From contig OX463808.1 in NCBI GenBank assembly GCA_949825045.1, forward strand, positions 26,845,674 through 26,909,673: 64,000 bases of DNA. Reading direction: 5' to 3'. Shown piece by piece: positions 20,077 to 31,400 of this stretch; position 1 is the first letter of the stretch, and each line of letters opens with the position of its first letter. The stretch is from Argyresthia goedartella. Taxonomy: Eukaryota > Arthropoda > Insecta > Lepidoptera > Argyresthiidae. Under the pieces are notes generated by a model. That model did not search any database. It was not told the origin of the DNA and worked only from the letters and a program-made list of their open reading frames with translations. The translations under genes were made by a program, and so were the position numbers.

Positions 20077-20994
20077 GGACACGCCGCCCACTTACAGGGT
20101 GCCGCCACTCCACAGACGGTCATGCTCCCCACCGCCTCTGTGATAGCGTGGAGTTCGGACGGCAAATCTTGTGTGGCACGAGCACTATTGGACTCGGGGG
20201 CCCAGGGGTGCTTAGTCTCGTGCAACCTTGTAAGACGGTTGGGCATTTCGGTAAGGGAGTATCCACATTCCATTCGGGGAATTGGGAACACGGAAGTCGG
20301 TTCCGTTAAGGGAGTATGTCGGATTACTCTCTCGTTACGGGTGGATTCATCGGTGAATCTGACGGTCACGGCATTAGTCATGCCTAATGTGATGGGCTCA
20401 CACCCTCACGTACGGTTGTCGCCCTCGGTGCGACAGTTGGTCGCTGGGTTGTCACTGGCTGACCCGGAGTTCGATATTCCGGGCCCAGTAGACATTTTAT
20501 TGGGTATCGATGCCTTGGGATACCTGTTAGTGCCAGGTGTCCACGTGTTACAGGCGACTGGTCTGGTTTCGGTCAACACCAGACTGGGCCATGCGGTAAT
20601 GGGTCCGGTCATGCCGGCTGCCCCACGCCTAGCGACTCGTAGTCCCTTATTCGGTTCTGTACTCTCGGAGGTGATACAGAAGTTTTGGGAGGTGGAGGAA
20701 CCACCTACGGTCCGCCGGTTGGACCCGGTTGAAGAAGAGTGTGAACAGTTTTATCGGAACAATACTGGTCGCCTTCGGTCAGGTCGATTTCTCACACGTC
20801 TTCCATTCCGGAGTGATCGCCCACCGCTGGGCAGTTCACACCATGCAGCCGAGACGCGGCTTCTGTCGATAGAACGACGCATGAAGCGTGACGGGATTTT
20901 CCGGCAGAAGTACGTCGACTTCATGCGGGAATACGAGTCGCTCGGCCACATGCGGGTGAAGACCACTGCTTCCTGCCCCATCACGCGGTCTTGA
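20077..20994 (+). pseudogene. BEL/Pao element 1 protease and RT N-terminus
   Basis: An open frame from the UAG; ATG at 20122 is internal. The aspartic protease has the catalytic DSG (ARALLDSGAQGCLV) and the DUF1758-type continuation (DILLGIDALGYLL). It then runs into the start of RT (ERRMKRDGIFRQKY, REYESLGHM). At about 20951, element 1 lacks 22 bases that element 2 has (63889-63910), which shifts the frame and produces the stop at 20992-20994. Confidence 0.85.
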
Positions 20995-21533
20995 GGACCC
21001 CGGAGGGCAAAATACGGGTAGTGTTCGATGGATCGGCATCAACATCTAACGGCATGAACCTGAACCAGTGTTTGCATTCAGGGCCGAAGTTGAACCATGA
21101 CATCGCGGATGTTATCACACGGTTCCGTCGACACAATGTTGTGTTTGTAGCTGACATCCGGATGATGTTTAGGCAGACGGTCATTCACCCTGACGATAGA
21201 CGGTATCAGCTGATACTGTGGCGAGAGAGCCCAGATCAGCCCATCAGGGTGTACGAGCTGAACACCAACACGTACGGGCTACGGTCTAGTCCTTATTTGG
21301 CGATTCGCACTCTGCGGGAGTTAGCAGATCGAGAACGGTTAAATTTCCCTAGAGGAGCAGCGATCCTGGAGCAGGATCTCTACGTGGACGATATCTGTAC
21401 CGGTGCAGATTCCGTAGAGGAGGCGCTCGCTCGACGGGACGAGCTAGTTGAGCTCTTACGGGGTGGAGGTTACGAGCTCCGGAAATGGATGTCGAACTCT
21501 CCAGAGTTACTGACTGGTCTTCCGGATGACTAA
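20991..21533 (+). pseudogene. BEL/Pao element 1 reverse transcriptase core
   Basis: RT palm: IRVVFDGSASTSNGMNLN, DIADVITRFRRHNVVFVADI, then ILWRESPDQPIRVYELNT, YGLRSSPYLAIRTL and the catalytic YVDD box (LYVDDICTG). Ends at a TAA (21531-21533), after which the same frame continues, so the stop is a point lesion. Confidence 0.88.
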
Positions 21534-22090
21534 CAGCAGGATCCCCACATTTTTGAAAATTTTGAAAATCCAAATATGTTGTCGGTATTAGGCGTCCAGT
21601 ACCAGCCGGTGTCAGACATGTTTTCGTATCGGGTCGAGTTAGACTCCCCGAAGGTCTGGACGAAACGGAACGTCCTTTCAACGGTGGCTAGGACATTTGA
21701 TCCAAACGGGTGGATCACCCCGGTAACATTTCAGCTCAAGTGTTTTATGCAGCAATTGTGGTCTGCTGAGCTGAAACGGGACGACCCGATCGGCGGGTCA
21801 TTGAGCTCAGAGTGGGACTCGTTCTTTTCGACCCTCCCTGGCATCAATCGGATTTCACTGCCACGGAGGTTGGTCCCCACCACACGATACACCGCCACCC
21901 TGCATGGGTTTTGCGATGCCTCGGAGAAGGGCTTCGGAGCTGCGGTGTATCTGCGTACGGTCGACTCCTCGGGGGAGGTTGATGTGCGGTTGGTCATGGC
22001 CAAGAGCAAGGTTGCGCCGTTGCGCACTCGCTTGACCATTCCCAATTTAGAGCTTTCGGGAGCGTCCTGACTTGTCTGCTCAACCACACG
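21534..22090 (+). pseudogene. BEL/Pao element 1 RT connection and RNase H, N-terminal part
   Basis: Same frame as the RT core: LGVQYQPVSDMFSYRV, VLSTVARTFDPNGWITPV (the conserved DP-GW block), then LHGFCDASEKGFGAAVYLRT, which holds the first RNase H Asp, and PLRTRLTIPNLELSGA. A small indel near 22060 shifts the frame; the stop falls at 22068-22070. Confidence 0.83.
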
Positions 22091-23635
22091 ATGACGGTTC
22101 TTCGTGGGTCAATAGCGTTAGAAGATACGGTCTACGCTCGGATGGACAGCCAGATCGTGTTATGCTGGCTGAAGGCTTCAGTTCACAAGCTGGAGATTTT
22201 TGTGGCGAATCGGGTTTCGCAGATTTTGAATTCGGAGGTTCCCTTAATCTGGAGACATGTTCCAGGGGAAATGAACCCAGCAGACTGTGCGTCTCGTGGG
22301 TGTCACGCTCCGGAGTTGGTTGGAAATCTCTTGTGGTGGGGTCCAAAATGGTTGACTCAAGCCGAATCGGATTGGCCAATGAGTCCACGCGTTACCTCGG
22401 CGAACGGCGCCTTGACAGTCGGTGTCTGTACGACGCAACCAGAGCCGGAAGAGGAGTTCAGCCTGCTGGAACGGTACAGCTCGCTCGACAAGCTGGTCAA
22501 TGTGACCGCTTGGATCTTCCGATTTGCGCGGAATTGTCGCAATTCTGAGGCGCAACGGGTGCGGACACAGGTGCTGACACCACGGGAACGGAACCATGCG
22601 TTGTTCGCATTGGTACGGAACGTGCAGACGGTGCACTTTAAGTCCGTACTGGACATTCTGAGACGCGGACGCGTCCAACTGAAGGGAGCTGTGGCTTGGC
22701 TCAACCCGTTTATTGACCCTCAAGGATTGCTGAGGGTAGGAGGTCGGCTGCGGAATGCCAACCTGCCTTATGCTGCTCGCCACCCGTTGTTACTCCCTAG
22801 GAAAGGGATGTTGGTCGAACTGTTGATACAGGATCGACACATTCGGAATGGGCATATCGGATGCCACGCCTTGATGGCGTTTCTCCAGCGCGAGTTCTGG
22901 ATTCTATCGGGAAGACGCTTAGTGCGTAGCGTCGTATTTCGGTGCCTGCCTTGTTATCGGGCCAAGGCGGCTACGATGCAGCCCCAGATGGGCGATTTGC
23001 CCTCGGATAGGGTTAACGAAATCCGGCCCTTTGCGGGTGTCGGAACGGATTTCGCGGGACCATTCATGGTCAAGTCTTCACAGCTACGGAACGCCAGATT
23101 AGTGAAGGCATACCTGTGCGTCTTCGTGTGCTTGGCAACGAAGGCAGTCCACTTGGAGGTGGTCAGTGACCTCACTACAGAGGCATTTATCGCATGTCTA
23201 GATCGGTTCGTCTCACGAAGGGGCCTCCCGACATTAATCCGTTCGGACAACGGCACAAATTTTGTCGGAGCCAGGCGATATCTGCAGGAGGTCACTCAAT
23301 TCCTGAACGGTAACCAGGACGCCATCGGTACGGCTTGCTCCCGACGAGGGATTGAATGGGTTTTCAGTCCGCCGGGATGTCCTCATTGGGGAGGAATTTT
23401 TGAGGCTGCGGTTAAATCGGCTAAGTCGCACCTGACGAGGATCATCGGTGAGACCTCTCTACGCTTTAAAGAGCTTGCGACGCTGTTCTGTAAAATTGAA
23501 ATGACACTGAACTCACGTCCGTTGTGCCCGCTCAGTTCGGATCCAAATTATTTGGAAGCGTTGACGCCGGGTCACTTCCTGATAGGTCAGCCCCTTAACG
23601 CCCTGCCAGAATACCCATTCGGTGATGTTAAGTGA
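22091..23635 (+). pseudogene. BEL/Pao element 1 RNase H end and integrase
   Basis: Continues RNase H (MDSQIVLCWLK, VPGEMNPADCASRG), then an integrase: zinc-binding domain (HIRNGHIGCHALMAFL ... CLPCYRAK), catalytic core with Asp in VGTDFAGPF, Asp in IRSDNGTNFVGAR and Glu in WGGIFEAAVKSAK. Then CKIEMTLNSRPLCPLS and LTPGHFLIGQPL. Interrupted by a TGA at 23633-23635; the same frame resumes at once. Confidence 0.9.
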
Positions 23636-23938
23636 AGTCGGTTAACTAGGTGGCAGATGTTGCAGCAGATGGCTCAAGATTTTTGGAAACGGTGGTCCCT
23701 TGAGTACTTGCACATCTTGCCGCAGCGCCTTAAGTGGACTGACCGGACGAACCCCCCTCAAGTCGGTGATTTGGTGCTGATTAAGGATGCGAACCTGCCG
23801 TCATTGAGATGGAGACGAGGACGAATCGTCAATTTGTACACGGGTCGGGATGGCACGCCTCGATCAGCAGAAGTCAAGGTGGGGGACTCGGTCCTCAAGA
23901 GAGCGGTCGCAACACTTTCTCGCCTTCCTATTGATTAG
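23636..23938 (+). pseudogene. BEL/Pao element 1 integrase tail (DUF5641-type)
   Basis: In frame after the TGA: MLQQMAQDFWKRWSLEYL, QVGDLVLIKDANLPSLRWRR, then a terminal VLKRAVATLSRLPID and TAG. A short purine-rich segment (GGGCGGGTGA) precedes the 3' LTR as the polypurine tract. No env follows. Confidence 0.88.
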
Positions 23939-23969
23939 GGACAGGTTCGGGCCTGTCCGGGCGGGTGAC

Positions 23970-24546
23970 TGTTTAATATTTATGCTTCGGAACGCACCGG
24001 TTTTCGTTGCGCGGATCGACCGCGAGTGATCGGGACATCACTAGCGGAAACGGAACTGCAGCTGTCACTTGTACAGAAACGAGATGACGAGTTAGAGGTT
24101 ACTTTCTTGTCGTGAGAGAAAATGTCAGCACATGGCGTCGGGCTTTGACTGTATTTTAGTGTAACAATTGTCTAACACAGGTGTCGGGCCTGGTCGGAGT
24201 GTTAACTATAATAATCGTCGGAAAATAAGTAGATTCACATCAGCGGAGTGAGTGCTTCGTGTTGTGAAGGTTAAAGTTGTTCGGTCCCCAACTCGTCGCA
24301 TTCGGACAGCGACTCCTCGTGTCGGCAAGCAACACGACGGTGACAGCATCGGGCTACGACGAGAGTAAGATTCGAATCCTCTCCACCCACCCATTTTGCT
24401 CCTTATCCCGCATTCCTGCCTCGAATTGAGCTTTCGAGTTTCGGCCCAAGGCGTCAAGGTCAGTACCACTTGCGATACTCCCTGTGCTGGTGAAAACCAC
24501 CCCCTCAAGATTCCACGCCCGTTCGGTTGAGGCGTGGAATTAAACA
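23970..24546 (+). repeat. 3' LTR of BEL/Pao element 1
   Basis: 577 bp, same ends as the 5' LTR; six substitutions relative to it. Followed by CTAGT. Confidence 0.96.
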
Positions 24547-24551
24547 CTAGT

Positions 24552-25790
24552 GTTATGTTTTAATAAAGTCTCTGCTTCATATGGAGATGAATTTAGACGG
24601 TCTGTTGTGAGTACGGGTACATTGGTGAAGAATGTTTCAAAAGCTCGAGCAACATCAGCGCTGGATTTAACAACATCATCACCTATCTTTAGGCAGAAAT
24701 CATTGTCCCTTGGTATAACTTTGCCAGTTTTCGCGGTTTATTATTTGCCAAACTGTTTGCATTCTATTATTTAAATTTTGAATTTTTCTATTAATGTGTA
24801 AAGTTTTTGCAGTTCTACAAACCAACTTGAAAGTTTTGGAATATTTTTTAAAATAGTCATGAAATTTTCGATCAAAGTTATAGGTTTTTTGATCATAAAG
24901 GTCATACAAGATAACTCTACTTTTACGAATTCCAAACGTTACCCAGTCATTAAATTTGGATTTACCGTTGAAGTCACTGACTTTCTTTAATTTGAAAGCT
25001 TTATTGGATTCTGTCTGAATAATGTTGAAGAAGTCTGAGTAGATTTTGTTTGGGTTCTGTTCATTAAAATCCGGTACTGGCAAATTTATATCCAAGTTTT
25101 TCGTATATGTCTCTAGTCTATGGGATGTAATAGGCCTTTAAAATGATGGACCAGTCTTATCCTTAATAGCAATTGGGAATGAAACTGTTTGACCACTGTG
25201 ATCGGACGGTAAGCAGTTAATTACACTTTTACTTGTGAAAGCACAGTCACAAAAAACGTTATCTAAGCAAGTTTGGCTGGTAAGTGTAAATCTAGTCGGC
25301 TCTAAAAATACATGACATAAATTAAACGATTTGAATAAAGTTATTAATCGTTGTTTCATTGTTGTTCCTACAAGCAAATCTACATTAAGATCGCCACAAA
25401 TAATTAACTTTTTTTCATAATTTTCTCAAATATTTCGAAATTGCCATGGCCTTTTTCATCCCTCGGTTGCCTAAAGACACAAACAATAATATGGCTATCT
25501 AACTCAACACAGGATACCTCTATTTGTCTTTCAACAGTAAATGCAAGAATTTCTTTCCGTTGTTTCCCCTTAATATTATTTTTCACTAAGATTAAAGAAC
25601 CACCTCTATCAGCAGTCTTTGTATTGTAACAACTGACAATTTTGTAATTATTTATGTTAAAAGACATCATATTTTCCTTCATCCAGTGTTGTGTAACACA
25701 AATAATATCAATTTCAGAATTTTTTAGAACTAATTCTAATACAAGTTCTTTGCCAGGTAGCCCCTGGATGTTTTGGTGGGCAATATTTAA
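24552..25790 (-). pseudogene. LINE B ORF2 endonuclease and linker (frameshifted)
   Basis: Reading down the minus strand: NIAHQNIQGL (start of an AP-endonuclease-like domain), EIDIICVTQHWMKE, RGGSLILVKNNI, VCVFRQPRDEKGHG, then after a frameshift near 25400 ICGDLNVDLLVGTT, LDNVFCDCAF and LPSDHSGQTVSF, which is the catalytic His region. A linker (FDRKFHDYFKKYSKTFK, WQIINREN) leads to the RT in the 15.4-16.9 kb part. Role: nicks target DNA for target-primed reverse transcription. Confidence 0.8.
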
Positions 25791-26008
25791 CTAGGGCTTA
25801 CATTTTGACATATTTAGTGGCTCTTGTATGCTAGAGATATCCTCTATTGTCTTATGAACCAATTTAAATTACTTGGAACAGATTCCAATGTTGCATTCAA
25901 AGTATAATTAACAGGTGAATTCCCAATAGGGGTGCATGTCATATTACTCTTAACATAAGCTGATGTCTAGTTGAACTTGGTTAAACCAACTATAACTGCG
26001 TCGCATAT

Positions 26009-26275
26009 TGTGCCGGCACGTACGCCCGCCACAGATATGCGGAAATATCTATTTCCACGTAATGTTAAGATAAGTTGACGACCGTCACAGATAAGGTATA
26101 TTTATATTCATCACGCACTATGTGTTATGCACGTCATTAATAACATGTACCAACCTAGTATATAAGCTAGGATTTCCTATAATAAAATTAGTCTAGTATT
26201 TGCGCACTCAAGCCTTTTACTTTACTCCCGAAGATGTCGCTCCCCTCATAATTGCCTCTGGCAAACATATATTAT
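26009..26275 (+). mobile_element. Probable solo LTR in LINE B
   Basis: A 267-bp block begins TGTGCCGGCACGTACGCCCG and is flanked by CATAT (26004-26008 and 26276-26280). It contains a TATA-like GTATATAAGC and a following AATAAAA, in the order expected for an LTR promoter and poly(A) signal. The right end (GGCAAA) is not a clean CA, so the boundary may be off by a few bases. No second copy is in the window. Confidence 0.45.
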
Positions 26276-26330
26276 AAGTTAACAATGTAGCTACTAATTT
26301 TCTATATTTATTAGACAGATACAATGTATC

Positions 26331-26633
26331 CTATGTCAGAGTAAAGTTATGAATAAAATTATTCATGTCGAAATATAAAATAGCATCGCTGTAATGACAT
26401 ATTAAATTAAATAAATGAATATTCATTCTATGCACAGATTTGTTCTGTAGTTCTGTCAAATTACAGGCATATGGAAAATTGCATAGTATAAATTTGCATT
26501 TCATCCTACTATGTAAGTCTAGAAGTGTTTCAACACTTTTATTCAAATCATTCCGACTAATGTTTGAATGATTTCCTACCATAATTAAAATAGTGCTGTA
26601 CTCATCATACAGGTGTTTGGAAGCTAGGTGCAA
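26331..26633 (-). pseudogene. LINE B ORF1, esterase-like C-terminal part
   Basis: About 100 residues: LASKHLYDEYSTILIMVGN, LHSRMKCKFILCNFPYACN, NKSVHRMNIHLF. The hydrophobic strand followed by VGN and the later NFPY spacing resemble the SGNH/GDSL esterase domain that some CR1-group LINEs carry in ORF1. The catalytic Ser and His blocks cannot be assigned: the Ser block would lie on the other side of the transposon at 26641-29537, where GAGFGPLLHNRLNQ is visible. Low certainty on function. Confidence 0.5.
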
Positions 26634-27115
26634 AGCCTTAAGGGGGTGTTAGTTTAGACAATTTAGAATATTTTGAGCCATATTTGTCCTAACCAAAGTC
26701 TGATAATTATTTTTTAATAATTATTTTTGAACTTTTACGATTTTTATACCAAAAACCCAAAATTTGCCAATCAAGTGCTAATAACGCAAAGTTTAAGCGG
26801 AAATGTCTATTTTTTTAATGTTCTTCATTAGCCTAATGTCTGTTTAATAGTATCAAAGCATTTTAAAGTACCGTTTTAACTAAAAAAATAACTTCCAGAC
26901 AAATTAAACTTTAGACAAAAAAAAGGAAAAAAAAAAAAAGCTTCAGGTTTTCAGACACTTTTAAAAACATGCTGGGTTATTGTTCTTTCTTAAGAGGTAT
27001 CATTTATCTAGATATCTTTACAATTTTTAAAGTTAGAGTGCCTGAACCAGTTAGGGGTGATAAATTCAAAATTTCAAAGAAATCAAAACAAACATAATTT
27101 ATGCTCAAATAAAAT

Positions 27116-28570
27116 TTATTGTTGATGCTCAAAATGGCTTCCGCCATTGCGTATACATTTGCGACAACGATTTCTCACTTCCGTCGTGGTGATTTTCAAC
27201 TGCATTTCCTGTTTCATGGTTGTGAAAGCTGTTTGAATCCTTTGAAGTAATTCTTCCCTCGTGGCTATTTCGGTAGTGTATACCAGCGCCTTTGCCCGTC
27301 CCCACACAAAAAAATCTAGTGGAGTCAGGTCGGGCGATCGTGGGGGCCAAGGGATGGGCCCATTTCTGCCGATCCAGCTGCCTGGAAAACAGTTGCTGAG
27401 ATATTCCCTGACAGTTGATGTCCAATGTGCTGGACATCCATCTTGTTGAAAGATGATTGGCCTGTCCGTATTTAGTATGGGTACTTCGGCTTCATACAAG
27501 AGTGCTGGTAAATCGTTTTGGAGAAAATCCAGATAATTATCTCCATTCAAAATATCAGGCAAAATGTGTGGCCCAATCAATATTCGTCCAATTACTCCAG
27601 CCCATACATTTATGGAAAATTTTACTTGGAATGACACCTAAAACAAAAATGCATTCTTAATTAGTATTCTGTTAAAGATGTGTTGAACGTGAACGTCTGT
27701 AATTAAATTAATAAACATTTTTACCTGTTTTTCCAATGCGGATTGTTGTCCTTGTCAGCCCATTTATGTAGATTATGAAAGTTCGTGATGCCTTCTCAAT
27801 CAAATTGCCTTGAAAATTTGGACTCATCAGTCGACAGGATCGATTTGAGAAACGATCTTTCATCAATATCACTATTGAGCATAAATCGGCAGAACCGCAT
27901 CCTTGTCCCAGGATCGTTTTCATGCAAGCCTTGCACGCCTCTACCGTGAAACGGATACTTATTCTGCCGGTGCATAGTACTCCACACTTTCCATATCGAA
28001 AGGTTCAAGTTTCTCGCTACAACTCTGACGCTGGTTGTAGGATCCGCTTCAATGGCCGCGATTATTTCTTCCTCGTCGTCGGGGTTATGTCTTCCCGGAT
28101 TAACTCCGGATACTGGCTGATGGATCCCAGATTCAGAAAGCCTACGAAACGTGTTGTAGAAAACACGGACGTTAGGCACCCTGAAATAAAAAAAAAATCA
28201 TTGCGATCAAAATGGCAATTGAAATAATGCGATATTAGAAGTTACTCCGTACTAGAGGGCTAAGTGGTTCAGTGGGTATCAGCCTCGCTTCTCCAGGGGA
28301 TGCGGGTTCGATTCCTGATGTACCAAAGAGATAAGCAATTTATCTTACGTACCTAAGTACATTATACGGACGCTAAACGTGTGCATAATTGTGCCTCTGC
28401 CACCCCGTATGCGAAAATGCGTGACGCTATGTTATGTTATTTTGTAAATAACTTTACCTGCGGTTCGGATATCGTTCTTGGTACAAACGTCGTGCCAAAG
28501 CTCCGTTAGCATCAGCTCTGCCATACATAAAAACGATATCCGCTTGTTCCTGGTTTGTAAATGCAGCCAT
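27116..28570 (-). pseudogene. DD41D transposase 1, three exons with two GT-AG introns (broken)
   Basis: Exon 1 28458-28570 (ATG at 28570; TNQEQADIVFMYGRADANG), intron 28181-28457 holding a SINE, exon 2 27725-28180 (VPNVRVFYNTFRRLSESGI, the helix-turn-helix part, and STDESKF with the first Asp), intron 27638-27724, exon 3 27116-27637 (FSINVWAGVIGRILIGPHIL, QQDGCPAHW with the second Asp, RSPDLTPLDFFVWG with the third). I count 41 residues between the second and third Asp. An in-frame TGA with a short insertion follows DESKFSRQ, and a one-base deletion sits at the second junction. Exon-intron calls follow alignment to the intronless sister at 39704. Confidence 0.8.
28252..28435 (+). mobile_element. 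tRNA-derived SINE in intron 1 of the DD41D transposase
   Basis: A-box-like GGTTCAGTGGGTATCAGCC and B-box GGGTTCGATTCC (28304-28315), then GATGTACCAAAGAGATAAGC and the CATAATTGTGCCTCTGCC end, terminating at GCTATGTTATGTTA. Same family as 10558-11262. Its position inside the intron adds about 180 bases to it. Confidence 0.8.
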
Positions 28571-29539
28571 GGCAGTAGCACACACACACAATTCAAATGT
28601 CAATTAGTTCAATAGTCCAAAATGCTAACACAACACAAGTAATAGTCCAAAATTAATAATCAACACGTGCAGGAGCGTAAAGCTACAACTGAACACGGTG
28701 AATCACAAACGCTACACAGATCTTAATTCAAAAACGAGACGAGATGACGTCACCGAAACAACGGGTCCATCCGTGACTATTTAACCTCGATTATTATGCT
28801 ATGATAAAGACAACTTCGATCTTATTGCCGAGGCTACAAAGTTGCTTTTAGAATTTATTCGTAAGTACCTGAGTTGGGTTTAGCTCTTTGTTATCGTACG
28901 CTGCCGGTCGCCACGGCGCGGCGGCGGCCGGCCTTTGTTTGATTTTTCAAGGCCCCCTTTCTACATTTTAGTTGAGGTAAGGTTATTTATTACAACGCTG
29001 TTTAATAAATAATCTCGGATATTGACATCAAGTTTAGAGTTATTTGAGCATAAATTATGTTTGTTTTGATTTCTTTGAAATTTTGAATTTATCACCCCTA
29101 ACTGGTTCAGGCACTCTAACTTTAAAAATTGTAAAGATATCTAGATAAATGATACCTCTTAAGAAAGAACAATAACCCAGCATGTTTTTAAAAGTGTCTG
29201 AAAACCTGTAGCTTTTTTTTTTTTTTTAAAAAAGGCAATTAAAATCTTTTTTTTTTTCTTTTCCTTTTTTTTTGTCTAAAGTTTAATTAGTCTGGAAGTT
29301 ATTTTTTTAGTTAAAACGGTACTTTAAAATGCTTTGATACTATTGAACAGACATTAGGCTAATGAAGAACATTAAAAAAAATAGACATTTCCGCTTAAAC
29401 TTTGCTTTTGCACTTAATTGGCAAATTTTGGGTTTTTGGTATAAAAATCGTAAAAGTTCCCTAAAAAATAATTATCAGACTTTGGTTAAGACAAATATGG
29501 CTCAAAATGTTCTAAATGGAGTAAACTAACACCCCCTTA

Positions 29540-31400
29540 AGGCTTTGAACCTAGCTTCCAAACACTGGTTAAGCCGGTTATGTAAAAGAGGCCCAAATCC
29601 TGCACCTACTTTGTCGGAGAACAACAGAGTTTTTCTCTGAGCACATATTTTGGTAGCTGGTGGTACACGAGTGGAGGTGAGTGGCGGGCACACGTGTTGG
29701 AGTGTGGTTTGATGCACGTGGCGGCGGTTGGCGCGGCATTCGCAGCAGCGAACGTCGCAACGTGCGCAACGGTGAACGGCGCGGCCCTCGGGGCAGCTTG
29801 CGGCATGACACACGCCTCAGCAGGGACGGCGAGCGGCGCGGTGCTCGCGCTGTTGAGCTGCGAGGTGCCTCCTCGTCGGCGACGGCGACGCTGTTTTTTG
29901 GTTGGGGCAGCGGTGGACGCTGCAACACTCTCGTTGAGGGGGGTCGAGACCAAAGTTAGTGATGTGGGCTCGTCCTCCTTGCTGGTCTCATTCTCCTCAT
30001 TCTCAATTAGAATGCCCACCAATTCCGCATTCTGGCGTTGTAGCTGAACCAACTCAGACGTCGCGGCTCTGAGTTCTGCTAACACACTTTGTTCTTTGGC
30101 ATAACATTGTAGTTTATTTGCTAGCAGGTCATGTAGATGCTGGATTTTTACTCGGGCATGTTGAAGGTCCGAACGGAGCTCTTGCATTAAGGAGATTCTT
30201 AATATTCTTTTTGATTGCCGTTTCAAGGCTAATTTCAGTAGTTTTATATTACCTCTAGTATTCTTCATGAATTTATTTATTTGAAAATATTTTTTAATTT
30301 TTCTGCTGCTTGTCTGCATGGCGCTTGAACAATAGTGCTAAGGTTGGCTACTTCTATTTCTTGTTGGATAGAGGTAATGTGGCGAGATTCATTGTAGTCT
30401 TTTTCTATGCACATATCAGTCAACTTCAAGTTTGCCTCATTGAGTTGGTATTGGAGGAATTTACTGCGGTCACAAGCAGTGAGCAAGGTCAGTGCGCAGG
30501 GTGTCAAAAGATTCCACAAGTTTTCCCAATCTTTGAATCTCATTTTGCGACTCCTCGTGTGTTTCTCGCAAAGTAGACACACTATCTCTAAGCTGTGAGT
30601 TCTTGGCTTTCAAGCTTTTTATCTCAAAGTCATTTTCATTGCGCTCTTCCAATAGCCTTTGGTTTAACTCCTCTGCGTCAGTTAGTTGTTGCTGCAGTTT
30701 AGAAATACGCTGCTCTGTATGCATTCTCCGCTTAGTAATGTTGGATGCCATGCCTGGAAATAAAATAAAAAAGAATAGGTGCTCCGAAAAAAAAAAAAAA
30801 CAGAAGGAAGACTTGCAGTTAGTAGCTGTAGTACTAATAGTAACTAATAAAAGTTCCTAATTCCCTATATAGCTATTCTACGTCAAAGTCAACAAGTTTC
30901 AATTAAACTATTACAAGTAAATATAGGTTAACAGTATAAATGTCCTGAACTAATGAAGTTATACTTATTATCTAACAATTTTAGTCGTTTTGCAAGTGTT
31001 GTGTATATCGTGTAATAAATATGAGTGAACAGCTAGTTTTATCGTCAACAGATTGTCAAGTGCTAAGAGACAAAACAAAGACGCTGCGGTGTGAGGATGG
31101 ACGTTTCTCACAATAGTGAGAGTTGAGAAGTATGTAGTGTATAAATATATAGTTAAGTTCAAGTCATATACTTGTAAAATATGAATAAGCAAATATGAAA
31201 AACAATACTCCCCCGGGGTTTTTCCGTTGGCAGTTTGAAATTTCCTTTGTCTTTCGGTCCGTGATCGATTATTTTATCACAATTACAATTCTGACCACAT
31301 TTAGCACTAGCACACTTTAGTTGACTTAACAAACACTTAAATTAACACTATATTTAAATACAGCACAGCTGTTTTTGACGTGTAGCCTCGGATGCGGTCC
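29540..31400 (-). mobile_element. LINE family B, 5' part
   Basis: 5' part of the minus-strand LINE: ORF1 (29570-30751) and a leader up to about 31400, where it abuts mariner sequence. The leader (30752-31400) has no convincing gene; a TTTATTTCCAG just before the first ATG resembles a splice acceptor. A 28-base inverted copy of LINE sequence lies at 29538-29565. Confidence 0.7.
29570..30751 (-). pseudogene. LINE B ORF1: coiled coil, arginine-rich segment (frameshifted)
   Basis: ATG at 30751. Residues 1-90 are strongly coiled coil (EQRISKLQQQLTDAEELNQR). A frameshift near 30480 moves to RSKFLQYQLNEANLKL, and another near 30290 moves to the 29606-30319 frame: further heptads (RVKIQHLHDLL), an acidic stretch, a KKQRRRRRRGG block and an Ala-rich region, then TKKVGAGFGPLL-like sequence in a further frame (29526-29640). 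Likely an RNA-binding, self-associating ORF1 protein. Frameshifts and the transposon insertion inactivate it. Confidence 0.65.

Larger units (their letters stand above)
16981..24546 (+). mobile_element. Complete BEL/Pao LTR retrotransposon (7566 bp), element 1
   Basis: Two LTRs of 577 bp each (16981-17557 and 23970-24546) with inverted ends TGTTTAAT...ATTAAACA and the 5-bp duplication CTAGT. I count six substitutions between the LTRs (about 1%), so the insertion is recent. Gene order gag - protease - RT - RNase H - integrase, no env. The internal genes carry several stops and frameshifts (listed in the gene entries). Inserted into LINE B. A second, more diverged member starts at 59926. Confidence 0.97.
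24552..26640 (-). mobile_element. LINE family B, middle part (ORF2 endonuclease and ORF1 end)
   Basis: The minus-strand LINE resumes beyond the BEL element. It contains the linker and endonuclease part of ORF2 (24552-25790), a spacer that houses a probable solo LTR (26009-26275), and the end of ORF1 (26331-26633). On its other side it is interrupted by the DD41D transposon at 26641. Confidence 0.85.
26641..29537 (-). mobile_element. DD41D mariner-like transposon 1, long TIRs, intron-bearing transposase
   Basis: 2897 bp. Ends are AGGGGGTGTTAGTTTA and its complement, with the target dinucleotide TA on both sides (26639-26640, 29538-29539). The terminal inverted repeats are about 470-500 bp (26641-27112 and 29040-29537), diverged by scattered substitutions and small indels, with poly(A/T) tracts. 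The transposase is on the minus strand, in three exons. It sits exactly at the centre of a 28-bp palindrome of LINE B sequence (see findings). A related element is at ~39260-41385. Confidence 0.88.

Noticed and set aside
29578..30047. Plus-strand alanine/arginine-rich open frames opposite LINE B ORF1
   Set aside because: Low-complexity mirror of the Arg/Ala-rich ORF1 segment; no independent evidence of coding.
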